From positions 62,001-126,000 of the forward strand of contig JABLXK010000004.1 of assembly GCA_013178095.1 (NCBI GenBank): 64,000 bases of DNA, read 5' to 3'. A program made the translations under genes and the position numbers. Source of the DNA: Anaerolineae bacterium. Lineage in GTDB: Bacteria > Chloroflexota > Anaerolineae > Anaerolineales > Anaerolineaceae. Below are positions 33,580-40,829 of the stretch, piece after piece (the stretch's first letter is position 1; each line of letters opens with the position of its first letter). The notes beneath the pieces were generated by a model. It ran no database searches and was not told the origin of the DNA. It saw nothing but the letters and a program-made list of their open reading frames with translations.

Positions 33580-33716
33580 GATAAGAGCCCCAAGCAAACA
33601 GGCAGCACATCTGCTGTCGATTTCTGGCACGTTTTCGGTAGCCCGGCCATCATAACCCGGTTGGGTTTTAGATCCGTGGCTTTGCGCCGCCAGTTTTCAC
33701 TGGTTTAGCTCTTATC
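33580..33716. repeat. 9-bp inverted repeat enclosing the second c-di-GMP aptamer
   Basis: GATAAGAGC at 33580-33588 and its exact complement GCTCTTATC at 33708-33716 (plus-strand reading). In the transcript the 5' copy is the first strand of aptamer 2. The 3' copy lies four bases ahead of the A-rich AAGGG ribosome site of the sortase. The two can pair only when the aptamer's own 5' strand is free. Confidence 0.6.
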
Positions 33717-33717
33717 G
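33631..33717 (-). ncRNA. c-di-GMP-I (GEMM-I) riboswitch, second aptamer, sortase-proximal
   Basis: Minus-strand reading gives GCTAAACC, a helix closed by the tetraloop GAAA, GGCGCAAAGCCACGG, ATCTAAAA and GGCCGGGCTACCGA, in the order of the GEMM-I consensus. The base aligned with Vc2 G20 is G, favouring c-di-GMP over cGAMP, although this alignment was made by eye. It is followed by no U-tract terminator, only the GCTCTTATC element before the ribosome site, so control is probably at translation. Confidence 0.83.
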
Positions 33718-33742
33718 AACGTACTTAATTTGTTAACTTCCC

Positions 33743-33784
33743 GAAAAACAAAAAACGGACTCCGCCAAGCACGAAGTCCGTTTA
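33743..33784 (-). terminator. Intrinsic terminator between the two c-di-GMP aptamers
   Basis: On the minus strand AAACGGACT, a 13-nt loop, AGTCCGTTT, then T3-G-T5. The loop contains GCTTGGC, complementary to GCCAAGC near the 3' end of aptamer 1, which gives an antiterminator option. Confidence 0.8.
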
Positions 33785-33800
33785 TTAAACGAAAAAGACC

Positions 33801-33890
33801 TTCGGCGGCTTGGCAGTCATGGTCTCCAAAGAGACTTTAGACCCATAGCTTTGCGTCGCCAGTTTTCGCTGGCTTTGCCTTTATCGAGTC
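33801..33890 (-). ncRNA. c-di-GMP-I (GEMM-I) riboswitch, first aptamer, promoter-proximal
   Basis: Minus-strand reading: CGATAAAGGCAAAGCC, a helix with GAAA tetraloop, GACGCAAAGC, ATGGGTCTAAAG and GACTGCCAAGCCGCCGAA, matching the conserved blocks of GEMM-I RNAs. The base aligned with Vc2 G20 is G. An intrinsic terminator with a strong U-tract starts about 15 nt later, so this copy probably controls transcription through to the second aptamer and the sortase. Confidence 0.88.
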
Positions 33891-33912
33891 ACTTTATAAT
33901 GTTCTGAATCTA

Positions 33913-33941
33913 AGGTTAGCACAGATTATAATGACTGTCAA
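33913..33941 (-). promoter_or_regulatory. Promoter of the riboswitch-sortase transcript
   Basis: Minus strand TTGACA (33936-33941), 17-bp spacer, TAACCT (33913-33918), starting about 20 nt before aptamer 1. A TATAAA closer to the aptamer is an alternative -10 without a good -35. Confidence 0.5.
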
Positions 33942-33996
33942 CCTGCTAATTATTGGTAGTTTATAAGAAAAAACCGCGAGGAATTTAGTCTACTTA

Positions 33997-35334
33997 ATGA
34001 AAAATACCCTGATCAGCACACAGTCCGTTAAGGAACGCGCTTTTTTGGTGGGCGTCGAGTTGGAGGAACATCAAGCTATACTATCGATTGAAGATTCTCT
34101 CGAAGAATTGGCGCTGCTGGCCAAGACTGCCGGCCTGAAAGTAATCGGTCATGAAACCCAGCGCCTGGTTACACCTAACCCGGCCACCTACATCGGCAGT
34201 GGAAAAGTGCAGGAAATTAAAGCAATCGCCGAAAGCCTGCATGCGGATGTGATCTTGTTCGATGATGAACTCTCGCCGCGCAATTTTCGGGAATTGGAGA
34301 ATGTTTTTGGATCGCACGTGCGTGTAATCGACCGCACCACTTTAATTCTGGACATTTTTGCCCAGCATGCGCAATCGCATGAAGGAAAGCTGCAGGTCGA
34401 GCTGGCGCAGTACGAATACCTGCTGCCGAGACTCACGCGCGCCTGGACGCACCTGGCCAGGCAGGCAGGCGGTGGAGCCGGCCGCACCGGCAGTGTCGGC
34501 GGGGTCGGCTTACGCGGGCCCGGTGAAACCCAATTGGAAGTGGACCGCCGGCGCGTGCGGGAAAGGATCTCGCGCCTTAAAAATGATCTTGAAAAAGTCC
34601 GCCAGCACCGCCAGCGTTACCGCGCCAATCGGAAACGATCCTTCATTCCGGTTGTCACGCTGGTTGGTTACACCAATGCCGGCAAATCCACTTTGCTCAA
34701 CAACTTGACTCACGCGGACGTACTGGTAGCCAACCAATTATTTGCCACGTTAGACCCCACCACGCGGCGCCTGGAATTACCGGGCGGGAATGCGATATTG
34801 ATGACGGATACGGTGGGTTTTATCCAAAAGCTGCCAACCAACCTGGTGGCTGCATTCCGCGCAACGCTGGAGGAGATCACAGAATCCGATCTGCTGCTGC
34901 ACATCGTGGATGCCACCCATCCCAACGCATTGCAGCAATGGCGATCGGTACTCGACACCCTGCATGAGATCGACGCCGAACATATTCCCATGATCACCGT
35001 GCTTAATAAAGTAGACCGGCTTCCCATAGGCAGCCCTGATCCTGCAACCCTGCCGGAATTTTCCGGGGCAGTGAAAATTTCAGCAGCCAAATCCACCGGC
35101 ATCAATGAATTGGTAGCAGTGATTAAAAATGAGCTCTTCGAGAGGTTCACTCCCATTTCCGTTACCATCCCCTATTCCAATGGGCAATTAATTTCGCTGT
35201 TTCACGAATTCGGAAAAATCGACAAGATTATTAATAATGTCGGTTCGGTGACGATCTCCGGCAGTATCCCCGGCCGGTTAATGGCTGATTTTGAAAGATT
35301 CACGCAAAAACAAAAGAGCCGAGCTGCAACATAA
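33997..35334 (+). CDS. hflX: Ribosome-associated GTPase HflX
   Basis: GTPase that binds the large ribosomal subunit and rescues or splits stalled ribosomes under stress; 445 residues. The N-terminal HflX domain contains NPATYIGSGKVQE and DDELSPRNFRELE, then the glycine-rich segment ARQAGGGAGRTGSVGGVG and RGPGETQLE. The GTPase domain has G1 GYTNAGKST, G3 DTVGF, G4 NKVD and a G5-type SAA. No strong ribosome site is seen ahead of the ATG. Divergent from the sortase transcript. Its stop codon lies in the loop of a terminator hairpin shared with rpmF. Confidence 0.95.
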   Translation: MKNTLISTQSVKERAFLVGVELEEHQAILSIEDSLEELALLAKTAGLKVIGHETQRLVTPNPATYIGSGKVQEIKAIAESLHADVILFDDELSPRNFRELENVFGSHVRVIDRTTLILDIFAQHAQSHEGKLQVELAQYEYLLPRLTRAWTHLARQAGGGAGRTGSVGGVGLRGPGETQLEVDRRRVRERISRLKNDLEKVRQHRQRYRANRKRSFIPVVTLVGYTNAGKSTLLNNLTHADVLVANQLFATLDPTTRRLELPGGNAILMTDTVGFIQKLPTNLVAAFRATLEEITESDLLLHIVDATHPNALQQWRSVLDTLHEIDAEHIPMITVLNKVDRLPIGSPDPATLPEFSGAVKISAAKSTGINELVAVIKNELFERFTPISVTIPYSNGQLISLFHEFGKIDKIINNVGSVTISGSIPGRLMADFERFTQKQKSRAAT

Positions 35335-35350
35335 CCCGGCTCTTCGTTTT
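35314..35350. terminator. Terminator shared by hflX and rpmF
   Basis: AAGAGCCG (35314-35321, inside the last codons of hflX) pairs with CGGCTCTT (35337-35344), followed by CGTTTT. The hflX stop codon is in the loop. Confidence 0.7.
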
Positions 35351-35372
35351 GAATATTATCAGTGGCAAAGAA

Positions 35373-35564
35373 TTAATCTTCGCTTTTTTCCATGCTGACG
35401 ACTTCGCGTCCTTTATAAAAACCGCATTTGGGGCATACCGTGTGCGGCAGGCGCAGCTCACCGCAATTGCTGCATGGCACCAGGTTGCGGGCAGTCAGTG
35501 CATCGTGTGCACGCCTGCGATCGCGGCGCCCTTTGGATAATTTTCGCTTTGGTAAAGGTGTCAT
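35373..35564 (-). CDS. rpmF: Ribosomal protein bL32
   Basis: Large-subunit protein of 63 residues. It has the PKRKLSKGRRDRRRAHDAL start typical of bL32 and a zinc-binding pair CSNC and CPKC (the C+ form of bL32). An acidic tail (MEKSED) follows. It usually sits near fatty-acid or DUF177 genes, but here it stands alone between hflX and secD. Confidence 0.96.
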   Translation of the reverse strand: MTPLPKRKLSKGRRDRRRAHDALTARNLVPCSNCGELRLPHTVCPKCGFYKGREVVSMEKSED

Positions 35565-35694
35565 TTTTCCAATCCTTTAATAATTTCAACTCTTATACAC
35601 AGAAGTTGAATTATAGAAGCGTGCTGTTTTTCTGTCAAGAAACAAATCTATCCTTTAATTAAAGCTTGAATGAAAATCAGTGTTTGAAGGAGAG

Positions 35695-35700
35695 TATAAT
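35695..35700 (+). promoter_or_regulatory. -10 element of the secDF promoter
   Basis: TATAAT preceded by GAG, 42 bp before the secD start; no good -35 is seen at 16-18 bp. Confidence 0.35.
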
Positions 35701-35742
35701 AATCCATTTGTATGAATAGATTCAGAGAGGATTTATTTCCAA

Positions 35743-37176
35743 ATGAAAAATAAGTCGTTAATATCCATTCTCATCATCGTCATTGTAATTCTTGCACTTT
35801 TAGTCGACTTGCCTGTTTTAAAGGATGCCAAGCAGAACCTCTTCAAACGCGATCTATCGGCTCAACTTGGGCTGGATTTGCGCGGCGGTATGCAAGTTGT
35901 TTTGCAGGCTCCCGAAGGTTACGCCATCGACCAGGAAACCCTGGAAATTGCCTCCTCGATCCTGGAGAACCGCGCCAATGCCTTGGGCGTCAGTGAAGTG
36001 GTTTTCCAGGTGGCTGGTGACAATTACATTGTCGGTGAATTTCCCGGCCTCGAGAACATCGACGAAGTTGTCAGCGTGATCAAACAAACCGGTATGCTGG
36101 AGTTTGTGGACGTCGGGCAAGACCTGATCGAACCTGGCACGATCATTCAAACCGATTACAACGGTTCAGGCGCCGCAGTTCCTTCCACGGAAGCTGATAA
36201 TACTGAAGCTGAATCGAACGCCGCGAGCGCACCGGCCACGGCCAGCGAGACACCGGCTGAAGATAAAGCTGAGTCAACTGCTAATAAGGTATACCACACA
36301 GTCATCACCGGCGCGGATCTTGACTCGGTTGTCGTAACCGCCCCCACCACCTCGCTGGATGGTTATGCGGTTTCCTTTAAATTAAAATCGGACGCGACCA
36401 AAAAATTTGGCGAGTTCACCAAAGCCAATGTCGGCAATATGCTCGCCATTGTTTTGGATAAGAAGATCGTCTCCACCCCGGTTATCCGCCAGGCCATTGA
36501 AACCGGCGAAGGCTCGATCAGCGGTTCAGGCGAGAGCGCGTATACCTACGATGAAGCCACTAATTTGCGTATCACCCTGCACTATGGGTCGCTGCCGGTT
36601 GCGCTTGAAATTGCTGAGAGCCGTGTTGTCGGTCCCACGTTGGGACAATCTTCTCTCAATAAAAGCCTGATTGCAGGCGCAATCGGCTTTCTGATCGTCT
36701 CCCTTTTCATGTTGATTTATTATCGCGCTCCGGGTGGAATCGCCGTTATCTCAATCTTTATTTTTGGGTTGATTACGTATGCCATCTACCTGGTCATCCC
36801 GGTCACTTTAACCCTGCCCGGTATCGCCGGCTTGTTGCTCAGCATCGGCAGCGCATTAGACGCCAACATTCTGCAATTCGAACGTCTTAAAGAAGAATTG
36901 CGCAAAGGCCGTACGCTGCAGCAAGCCATTGATCTGAGCTGGAGCCGCGCCTGGCCTTCTATCCGGGATTCAAACCTGGCAACCATTATCACCAGCGCCA
37001 TTCTGTTCTGGTTCGGCTCCACATTCGGCGCCAGTATCGTGAAGGGTTTTGCCCTGACGCTCGCTTTGGGCGTGGCAGTCAGCCTTTTCACTGCGTATTT
37101 TGTGACGCGGACTTTACTGAATGTCACATCCGGTTGGTTCAAGAACGCCGATAAAGCCAGATGGTTTGGCATCTAG
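35743..37176 (+). CDS. secD: Protein translocase subunit SecD
   Basis: Membrane part of the Sec accessory motor that uses the proton gradient to pull proteins out; 477 residues. A first membrane helix (about 5-22) is followed by DLRGGMQVVLQAPEG at the start of the large periplasmic P1 domain. A low-complexity Ala/Glu/Ser/Thr linker spans about 145-185. The conserved SFKLKSDATKKF follows, then five membrane helices from about 308, with the SecD signature LTLPGIAGLLLSIGSALDAN in place of the usual AVDAN form. secF starts 12 bp downstream. The low-complexity insertion is unusual but reads as a disordered linker. Confidence 0.95.
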   Translation: MKNKSLISILIIVIVILALLVDLPVLKDAKQNLFKRDLSAQLGLDLRGGMQVVLQAPEGYAIDQETLEIASSILENRANALGVSEVVFQVAGDNYIVGEFPGLENIDEVVSVIKQTGMLEFVDVGQDLIEPGTIIQTDYNGSGAAVPSTEADNTEAESNAASAPATASETPAEDKAESTANKVYHTVITGADLDSVVVTAPTTSLDGYAVSFKLKSDATKKFGEFTKANVGNMLAIVLDKKIVSTPVIRQAIETGEGSISGSGESAYTYDEATNLRITLHYGSLPVALEIAESRVVGPTLGQSSLNKSLIAGAIGFLIVSLFMLIYYRAPGGIAVISIFIFGLITYAIYLVIPVTLTLPGIAGLLLSIGSALDANILQFERLKEELRKGRTLQQAIDLSWSRAWPSIRDSNLATIITSAILFWFGSTFGASIVKGFALTLALGVAVSLFTAYFVTRTLLNVTSGWFKNADKARWFGI

Positions 37177-37188
37177 AAGGATAAGAAC

Positions 37189-38127
37189 ATGAAATTAAAC
37201 ATTCTTGGTAAACGCTATTGGTTTTTCTTATTATCACTGGCATTGATTGTGCCCGGGATGATCATCATCGCGATGAACGGCCTGCCGCTTTCCATTGATT
37301 TCACCGGTGGTTCCATGGTGGAAGTTCAATTCAGCGCCGCTGGTAAAGTCCCGCAGATGGCTGAAATCATCGACCTCTATTCCGAAAACGGCGTGGCCGA
37401 TACGCAAGTACAGTTCAGCACCAGCGATCAAAATGCAATCGCGGTGATTAAATCTTCTTCACTCACGCAAGAACAGCATTCCGCCATCCTGGGCAAGCTG
37501 AGAAGCGACTACGATTCCGGTTTGGTTGAAAGAAAATTCGATACAGTCGGGCCATCCATCAGCCAATCGGTTACGAATCGCGCCCTGCTAGCCATCGGCG
37601 TAGCAGCTCTGGCAGTGATCATCTACATTACCTTTGCATTTCGCGGAATCCCGCATGCGTTCCGTTATGGTGTTTGCGCCATCATCGCCATGCTGCACGA
37701 TATTTTGATTGTGGTCAGCTTTGGCGCCATCGGCAGTAAACTCTTCGGCTGGCAAATGGATTCGCTTTACCTGACAGCTTTGCTGACCGTGATCGGGTTT
37801 TCCACCCAGGACAAGATCGTGGTTTTCGACCGTATTCGTGAAAACTCGCCCATTTTGCGCCGTGTGCCGTTTGAAAAAATCGTCAACCATTCCATCATTC
37901 AATCCCTGCAGCGCTCGATCAATACCCAATTGATGACCAGTGAATTTTTACTGCTGTCACTGGCGTTTTTCGGCGGCGATTCATTGCGTGAAATGTGCAT
38001 TATTCTATGGTTTGGTTTGATGAGCGGTACGTATTCCTCCATCTTCATTGCTGCTCCCATTCTGGTTGTGTGGGAAAATAAAGAATGGAAAACCTGGTTT
38101 AGAAAAGCCAAAACTACGCAAGCCTGA
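37189..38127 (+). CDS. secF: Protein translocase subunit SecF
   Basis: Partner of SecD; 312 residues, six membrane helices. The first (residues 10-30) is followed by LSIDFTGGSMVEVQFS, the SecF version of the FTGG motif. Helices 2-6 contain TVIGFSTQDKIVVFDRIREN (the usual form is GYSINDTVVVFDR). AAGGA precedes the ATG. A strong terminator follows, closing the secDF operon. Confidence 0.95.
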   Translation: MKLNILGKRYWFFLLSLALIVPGMIIIAMNGLPLSIDFTGGSMVEVQFSAAGKVPQMAEIIDLYSENGVADTQVQFSTSDQNAIAVIKSSSLTQEQHSAILGKLRSDYDSGLVERKFDTVGPSISQSVTNRALLAIGVAALAVIIYITFAFRGIPHAFRYGVCAIIAMLHDILIVVSFGAIGSKLFGWQMDSLYLTALLTVIGFSTQDKIVVFDRIRENSPILRRVPFEKIVNHSIIQSLQRSINTQLMTSEFLLLSLAFFGGDSLREMCIILWFGLMSGTYSSIFIAAPILVVWENKEWKTWFRKAKTTQA

Positions 38128-38138
38128 GAGAATTTAGG

Positions 38139-38180
38139 AAAAAGGTTCTGACCGGTAGACCGGATCAGAACCTTTTTTTT
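38139..38180 (+). terminator. Terminator after secF
   Basis: AAAAAGGTTCTGA-CCGG, loop TAGA, CCGG-A-TCAGAACCTTTTT, then more T: a long, strong hairpin. Confidence 0.92.
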
Positions 38181-38222
38181 ACCAGCAACAATCAGGTATC
38201 ATATTAATTAGAGAGGTTCAAT

Positions 38223-39251
38223 ATGCGGAGAGAAGTCATTCTGATCACAGGGGCGAATGGGGAGATCGGCCATGGGCTGATCACAAAATTAAGCACCGAA
38301 AATCACGCTCGCATTGTTGCCATTGATGTGAAACCGTTGGACGAGTGTTTGATGCAGCACTGCGAGAAATTTATCCAGGGCGATATTTTGGATAACATGC
38401 TGCTCGGCCGCTTGATCGCGGAATATGATATCTGTTCCATTTTTCATCTGGCCTCGATCTTGTCCACCAAAGCGGAATATCAACCGGAGACTGCGCACAA
38501 AATCAATGTAGAGGGAACCATTAACCTGCTGCGATTGGGTGTTGAGATTTCGCAATTGCAGGGGAAACCGGTTAAATTTATCTATCCGAGTTCGATTGCC
38601 GTTTACGGGCTGCCGGATATCCAAACCAAGCATAAAGAAGGCAAATTAAAAGAGTATCAGTGGTGCGAACCCATCACCATGTACGGTTGCAATAAAATCT
38701 ATTGTGAACATTTGGGCCGCTATTATGCCCGGCATTACCGCCAGATCTCCAAAGACCCCATCCGCAATACGATCGATTTCCGCTGCCTGCGTTTTCCGGG
38801 TTTAATCAGCGCCGATACAGTGCCTACAGGCGGTACCAGTGATTACGGGCCGGAAATGCTGCATTATGCCGCCCAGGGTTTGGCGTATGATTGTTTTGTG
38901 CGCGAAGACACGCGCATTCCATTTATGGCTATGCCGGATGCGATCAAAGCGCTCCTGATGCTGGAAGCCGCCCCGAACGCGAACCTGAGTCAATTGAGCT
39001 ACAACGTCGGCAGTTTTTCCCCTTCTGCCGCAGAGATTCACCGCTGCGTGATGGAGGCATTTCCGCAGGCTCAAATTTCCTACGCGGTGCATCCCCAGCG
39101 CCAAACAATCGTGGATAGCTGGCCGGAAGACGTGGATGATTCACCTGCCCGCGAGGATTGGGGTTGGCAGCCCGATTACGACATGGATCGCTCATTCAAG
39201 GAATACCTGATCCCTGCGATTCGAACGCGTTATGCTTCCAATCCCTGTTGA
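38223..39251 (+). CDS. SDR-type L-threonine 3-dehydrogenase (UDP-galactose epimerase-like)
   Basis: 342-residue NAD-dependent enzyme of the extended short-chain dehydrogenase fold. The Rossmann motif ITGANGEIGHG is at residue 8. The active site has YPSSIAVYG with serine, and YGCNKIYCE with the catalytic Tyr and Lys. The stretch RCLRFPGLIS followed by GGTSDYGPE closely matches epimerase-like threonine dehydrogenases, which oxidise threonine to 2-amino-3-ketobutyrate. Cleavage of that product gives glycine and acetyl-CoA, which agrees with the glycine-cleavage operon at 12 kb. GAGAGG lies before the ATG. Convergent with the glycerate kinase gene, 5 bp apart. A nucleotide-sugar epimerase is the less likely alternative. 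Confidence 0.72.
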   Translation: MRREVILITGANGEIGHGLITKLSTENHARIVAIDVKPLDECLMQHCEKFIQGDILDNMLLGRLIAEYDICSIFHLASILSTKAEYQPETAHKINVEGTINLLRLGVEISQLQGKPVKFIYPSSIAVYGLPDIQTKHKEGKLKEYQWCEPITMYGCNKIYCEHLGRYYARHYRQISKDPIRNTIDFRCLRFPGLISADTVPTGGTSDYGPEMLHYAAQGLAYDCFVREDTRIPFMAMPDAIKALLMLEAAPNANLSQLSYNVGSFSPSAAEIHRCVMEAFPQAQISYAVHPQRQTIVDSWPEDVDDSPAREDWGWQPDYDMDRSFKEYLIPAIRTRYASNPC

Positions 39252-39256
39252 TGCGG

Positions 39257-40624
39257 TCAGGAATTGAAAGCAAACATAAACACGAGGTCATTCACATTGG
39301 TGCCTGTCGGCCCGGTGCGGATCAGCGCCCCAGCGGCATCCAAATAGCTGTATGCGTCATTCCGCCTAAGATAATCATCGGCATCCATCCCCGCATGGAT
39401 GCCTTTTTGTAAGGTTGTCCCATCAACCGCGCCTCCGGCTGCATCAGTGGGTCCATCTTCGCCATCAGTTGCCAGAGATATAAACAAGCAATTCTCCACA
39501 CCCTTAATTTCTTGGGCTGCGCTCAAAGCCAACTCCTGATTGCGCCCGCCCTTACCGGATCCTTTAATAGTAACGGTAGTCTCTCCGCCGGCAATCAGGC
39601 ATGTTGGCCGGGATGAAGGCGTCCGGTCTGCTGCGATCTGCCGCAATTGCATCCCCAATTGTTTCCCGACTTCCCGCGCTTCGCCCTTCAGGCTGGTCGT
39701 GAGGATCCGTGCCTGAAAACCGGCTTCTAATGCTTTGCGTTGCGCGGCTCTGGCCGCCTGCGCCAGGCTGCCCACGATCAATGTACTGGTTTTCGCCAGG
39801 CAATCTTCATGCTCCTTGACCGTTTCGGGAACAAGGCCTTTTACTCCCTTCTCCAGATGTTCCATGACTGCTTTAGGCAAGCTCTTTTCGAGTTCATACT
39901 TTTTTATAATGCTTATCGCGTCGCGATAGGTGCTGGAGTCGGCCACGGTTGGCCCGGACGCGATGGCATCCAAGGCATCCCCGATCACATCCGAAAGCAC
40001 CAGGGTGATCAAGGTGGCCGGAGCGGTCATTCTGGCCAGCCCCCCACCCTTGACCTGATCCAGGTGTTTTCGCACGATATTGACTTCATTGATCGTTGCT
40101 CCAGAAAAGAGCAGCGCTTTTGTCGTGGATTGAATATCCGTCAAAGTCAAAGGTTCATATGGCAGAGTCATCAATGCCGAACCGCCACCGGAGATCAGGC
40201 ATATCACCAGATCCTTCCGGGTTACTTTTTTCAGGAAAGTTGTTAATTGCATCGTGCTATTGATGGATGAGGGACCGGGAACAGGATGACTGCCCAGGGT
40301 GAAAATGATCTCCGCCGGCAGATTCTTGGAATAGACGGCATCGTCATGCTTCCCGATTAAGATCCCACCGGAAATTCTGCCCGATAATCTGTCTAAAACT
40401 GCACCGGCCATCGGTTGGACAGCTTTTCCAGTACCGATCAGATAAATATGATCGTATTCATCCAGGGAATACACTTTCCCGCCGATGGTCAATTGATCTC
40501 CGTTCAGTGCGATATTATGATACACGCAATCATAAGGGTCAACCGCGTGCAAGGCGGCCGACAAAATCGGGTTTACCAACCCAGCATAAGGTGTGTTTTT
40601 GCGATCTATTATTTCAGCGAACAT
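39257..40624 (-). CDS. Glycerate 2-kinase (MOFRL family)
   Basis: Phosphorylates D-glycerate to 2-phosphoglycerate; 455 residues, the family's usual length. The N-terminal part contains LIGTGKAVQPMAGA and CLISGGGSALMTLP. The MOFRL domain near the C-terminus has GGETTVTIKGSGKGGRNQELALS (split here for reading as GGETTVTIKG and GSGKGGRNQELAL) and SLATDGEDGPTDAAGG. AGGA lies 9 bases before the ATG. It feeds serine, glycine or sugar-acid carbon into lower glycolysis. It stands alone on the minus strand. Confidence 0.9.
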   Translation of the reverse strand: MFAEIIDRKNTPYAGLVNPILSAALHAVDPYDCVYHNIALNGDQLTIGGKVYSLDEYDHIYLIGTGKAVQPMAGAVLDRLSGRISGGILIGKHDDAVYSKNLPAEIIFTLGSHPVPGPSSINSTMQLTTFLKKVTRKDLVICLISGGGSALMTLPYEPLTLTDIQSTTKALLFSGATINEVNIVRKHLDQVKGGGLARMTAPATLITLVLSDVIGDALDAIASGPTVADSSTYRDAISIIKKYELEKSLPKAVMEHLEKGVKGLVPETVKEHEDCLAKTSTLIVGSLAQAARAAQRKALEAGFQARILTTSLKGEAREVGKQLGMQLRQIAADRTPSSRPTCLIAGGETTVTIKGSGKGGRNQELALSAAQEIKGVENCLFISLATDGEDGPTDAAGGAVDGTTLQKGIHAGMDADDYLRRNDAYSYLDAAGALIRTGPTGTNVNDLVFMFAFNS

Positions 40625-40829
40625 GACATTTTTCCTGAAAAATCGTCTTGATGTCCAATTTTACAACTTCCTCACAATTTCCACGAAGAAATGAGAGTAA
40701 AATTACCCTTTGTGTGATGTTAAGGTAATTTTTTACACAGGACAAATCTTATCTTTCCATCCGCTGAAACAGGGATGTTTCGAGAACCTATCAAAACCTA
40801 TCAAATTTTATGCTTCAGGAGGTCCCATC

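Noticed and set aside
33601-33890. Two similar blocks of about 90 bp taken at first for a duplicated repeat or mobile-element remnant
   Set aside because: On the minus strand both follow the GEMM-I aptamer consensus and lie in the leader of the sortase gene, which explains the similarity.
35475-35488. TGGCAC...TTGC inside the rpmF region as a second sigma-54 promoter
   Set aside because: The GG-to-GC distance is 11, not 12, and the sequence is within coding DNA with no suitable gene downstream on that strand.
40785-40815. Short direct repeat CCTATCAAA x2 upstream of the acyl-CoA synthetase gene as a regulator site
   Set aside because: Two adjacent copies only, AT-rich and without dyad symmetry; nothing supports a function.
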